Below, piece after piece: positions 33,349 to 34,176 of a stretch of 34,176 nt of DNA. Source of the DNA: Deltaproteobacteria bacterium (GTDB taxonomy: Bacteria; Desulfobacterota; GWC2-55-46; DRQE01); contig JAJRSM010000089.1 in assembly GCA_024278765.1 (NCBI GenBank), forward strand, positions 1-34,176. The letters run 5' to 3'. The position numbers were made by a program, and so were the translations under genes. Below the pieces are notes generated by a model. It ran no database searches, was not told the origin of the DNA, and was given only the letters and a program-made list of their open reading frames with translations. The stretch's first letter is position 1. Each line of letters begins with the position of its first letter.

Positions 33349-33674
33349 GCTTTGGAGGGTTCAGGAGCATGTGGGTACTGACTATGTTCGACCTGCCGAC
33401 AGATACAAAGCAGGCAAGAAGGGACTACCACGACTTCCGGCAAGGGCTGCTCAGGGACGGCTTTAAGATGATGCAGTATTCGGTCTACGCGCGCCACGCC
33501 CCGAGTCAAGAGCGGGCCGTAATACACGAGAAACGCGTACAGGCCAACCTGCCGCCAGACGGCGAGGTACGGATAATAAGGATCACCGATAAGCAATTCG
33601 AGAATATGAAGATATTTTACGGAAAGATGCGCAAGGCAGAGAAAAAAGCGCCCGAACAGATCACTTTATTCTGA
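33345..33674 (+). CDS. cas2: CRISPR adaptation protein Cas2
   Basis: 109 residues with the ferredoxin-like start WVLTMFDLPTDTKQARRDY, then DGFKMMQYSVYAR and GEVRIIRITDKQFENM, all typical of type II Cas2. Cas2 forms the central dimer of the Cas1-Cas2 integrase. The ATG overlaps the cas1 stop (ATGA). The last codons form the left arm of a terminator hairpin. Confidence 0.96.
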   Translation: MSFGGFRSMWVLTMFDLPTDTKQARRDYHDFRQGLLRDGFKMMQYSVYARHAPSQERAVIHEKRVQANLPPDGEVRIIRITDKQFENMKIFYGKMRKAEKKAPEQITLF

Positions 33675-33691
33675 CCTGTTCGGGCCGTTTT
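33647..33691. terminator. Bidirectional terminator between the cas operon and the array
   Basis: A perfect 9-bp stem CCCGAACAG (33651-33659) / CTGTTCGGG (33676-33684) spans the cas2 stop with a 16-base loop. On plus it is followed by CCGTTTT. On minus it is followed by CGCTTTTTTC, so array transcripts coming from the right would end here. Confidence 0.7.
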
Positions 33692-33722
33692 GTCTGGTAA
33701 AGCAAAGTCTTAGCGGATAGGT

Positions 33723-33925
33723 ACTATACCAAACAAATGCCTGTCCGCAAACCACAACTGGCGAGCGTTACGCCATCCGAACCAGTAAACTATACCAAAC
33801 AAATGCCTGTCCGCAAACCACAACCACCGCTGCTGCGCCTGTTCCCGGACGCCGACTATACCAAACAAATGCCTGTCCGCAAACCACAACCGCCCTTTAT
33901 GTCATCAAGTAGAGACATACACTAT
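33723..33925 (-). CRISPR. Type II-C CRISPR array, three full repeats, fourth cut by an IS
   Basis: Three identical 36-base repeats lie at 33723-33758, 33789-33824 and 33855-33890. The 30-base spacers are 33759-33788, 33825-33854 and 33891-33920. A fourth repeat begins at 33921 (ACTAT) and is broken by an IS3-family end. Read on minus the repeat begins GTTGTGGTTTGCGG and ends GGTATAGT, the II-C form, and is complementary to the tracrRNA anti-repeat only in this orientation, so the crRNAs must be made leftward. Each repeat contains an extended -10 (TGGTATAGT) with TTGCGG 16 bases upstream, so every spacer can have its own promoter. I see no match of the spacers inside this window. More units may lie beyond the IS elements. 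Confidence 0.96.
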
Positions 33926-34035
33926 GGACTTCCCTCAGTTTAGTAGACAACTACCCTTTACCTGATGAAGCCATTTCAAAGTCATGCGGGCTCAGCTGAC
34001 CGAGGTAGCTGTGACGCCGGGTTTTGTTGTAAAAG
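33925..34035 (-). mobile_element. IS3-family element, right end, interrupted
   Basis: A terminal inverted repeat (33925-33950, starting TGGACTTCCC) is followed by the reverse-strand end of an orfB transposase. The element runs rightward and is cut at 34036 by a second IS3-family end. It sits inside the fourth CRISPR repeat. The rest of the element and any target duplication lie outside the window. Confidence 0.88.
33951..34034 (-). pseudogene. IS3-family orfB transposase, last 27 codons
   Basis: The minus-strand translation FYNKTRRHSYLGQLSPHDFE followed by MASSGKG and TAG is the standard C-terminal end of IS3-group DDE transposases (Y-N-x-x-R-x-H-x-x-L-G-x-x-x-P-x-x-F-E). The upstream part is separated by the second IS at 34036. 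Confidence 0.9.
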
Positions 34036-34176
34036 TGGACTTCCCCCGCTTTAGTAGACACATTTGATGGTACAATTGCAAACAAACGGAGGTGTGTCTA
34101 TGTCCAATCATAGGTATACAGAAGAGTTTAAGCAAGAGGCGGTAAAACAGGTGACAGAGCGCGGTCATTCTGTCAG
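34036..34176 (+). mobile_element. Second IS3-family element, left end (partial)
   Basis: A terminal inverted repeat (34036-34061) matches the one at 33925-33950 at 22 of 26 positions, with the same TGGACTTCCC start and TTTAGTAGACA core. The element is oriented with its transposase on plus and runs off the window. It appears inserted into the orfB of the first element, in opposite orientation. Confidence 0.88.
34100..34176 (+). CDS. IS3-family orfA (transposase helix-turn-helix subunit), partial
   Basis: It starts at ATG 34100, with GGAGGTG 5 bases upstream. The visible 25 residues, MSNHRYTEEFKQEAVKQVTE and then RGHSV, are the classic IS3-family OrfA start ('YTEEFK.EAVKqv.erG.sv'). It runs past the window end. 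OrfA normally provides DNA binding and is fused to OrfB by frameshifting. Confidence 0.93.
   Translation, partial: MSNHRYTEEFKQEAVKQVTERGHSV

Noticed and set aside
33723-33920. Rightward transcription of the CRISPR array
   Set aside because: A plus-strand crRNA repeat would be identical rather than complementary to the tracrRNA anti-repeat, and the promoter-like end of the repeat points left.
34020-34062. IS3 circle junction (abutted inverted repeats)
   Set aside because: Only one terminal repeat is at 34036; the other side is the interior of orfB, so this is an insertion, not an abutted-ends junction.

Overview
The window looks like a chromosomal segment of a Gram-negative bacterium. A CpoB-like lipoprotein, a signal-peptide LysM protein and a periplasmic alpha-carbonic anhydrase point to an outer membrane. 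The gene set (response regulator with PilZ domain, short MetH, the 'FHIQTEDSG' small protein) would suit a deltaproteobacterium-like lineage, but the sequence alone does not fix the taxon.

Layout. 1-577: tail of an IS110-type transposase, then a promoter-rich stretch with a possible DUF2905-like remnant. 578-10104, plus strand: metH without a reactivation domain, a TrmA/RlmD rRNA methyltransferase, greA, alpha-carbonic anhydrase, a half-length EamA transporter, ileS (broken by an in-frame TAG just before its zinc domain) and lspA. 10135-19263, minus strand: response regulator-PilZ, topA, dprA, LysM protein, cpoB-like gene, engB, hisS and a small conserved protein. 19488-21476: acs on plus. 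21585-28266, minus: rpsU, argS, a nitrilase-family amidase, ftsB-like gene, ferredoxin-NADP reductase, a 600-base mosaic of short hairpin repeats, a voltage-gated-type K+ channel with a zinc ribbon, and an AI-2E permease.

28781-34176 is a type II-C CRISPR-Cas locus. A divergent tracrRNA on minus has its own sigma70-type promoter, a full anti-repeat and an intrinsic terminator. It is followed by cas9, cas1 and cas2 on plus. The cas9 reading frame is broken by a +1 shift near its end. The small frame before cas1, which looks like an accessory gene, is really the Cas9 PAM-interacting domain. When joined, the stop/start overlaps at both junctions (ATGA) give one coupled cas9-cas1-cas2 operon. A hairpin with T tracts on both sides closes the operon and faces the array. 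Three perfect 36-base repeats with 30-base spacers follow. Read on minus, each repeat ends in an extended -10 promoter, as in other II-C systems. The fourth repeat is cut after about five bases by an IS3-family element, which is itself interrupted by a second, oppositely oriented IS3-family element running off the window.

Main points for a second look: the cas9 frameshift, the ileS amber codon, the tracrRNA and facing-promoter arrangement, the IS-broken array, and the hairpin-repeat mosaic. Two broken genes in one window, one of them essential, also raise the possibility of base-level sequence errors.
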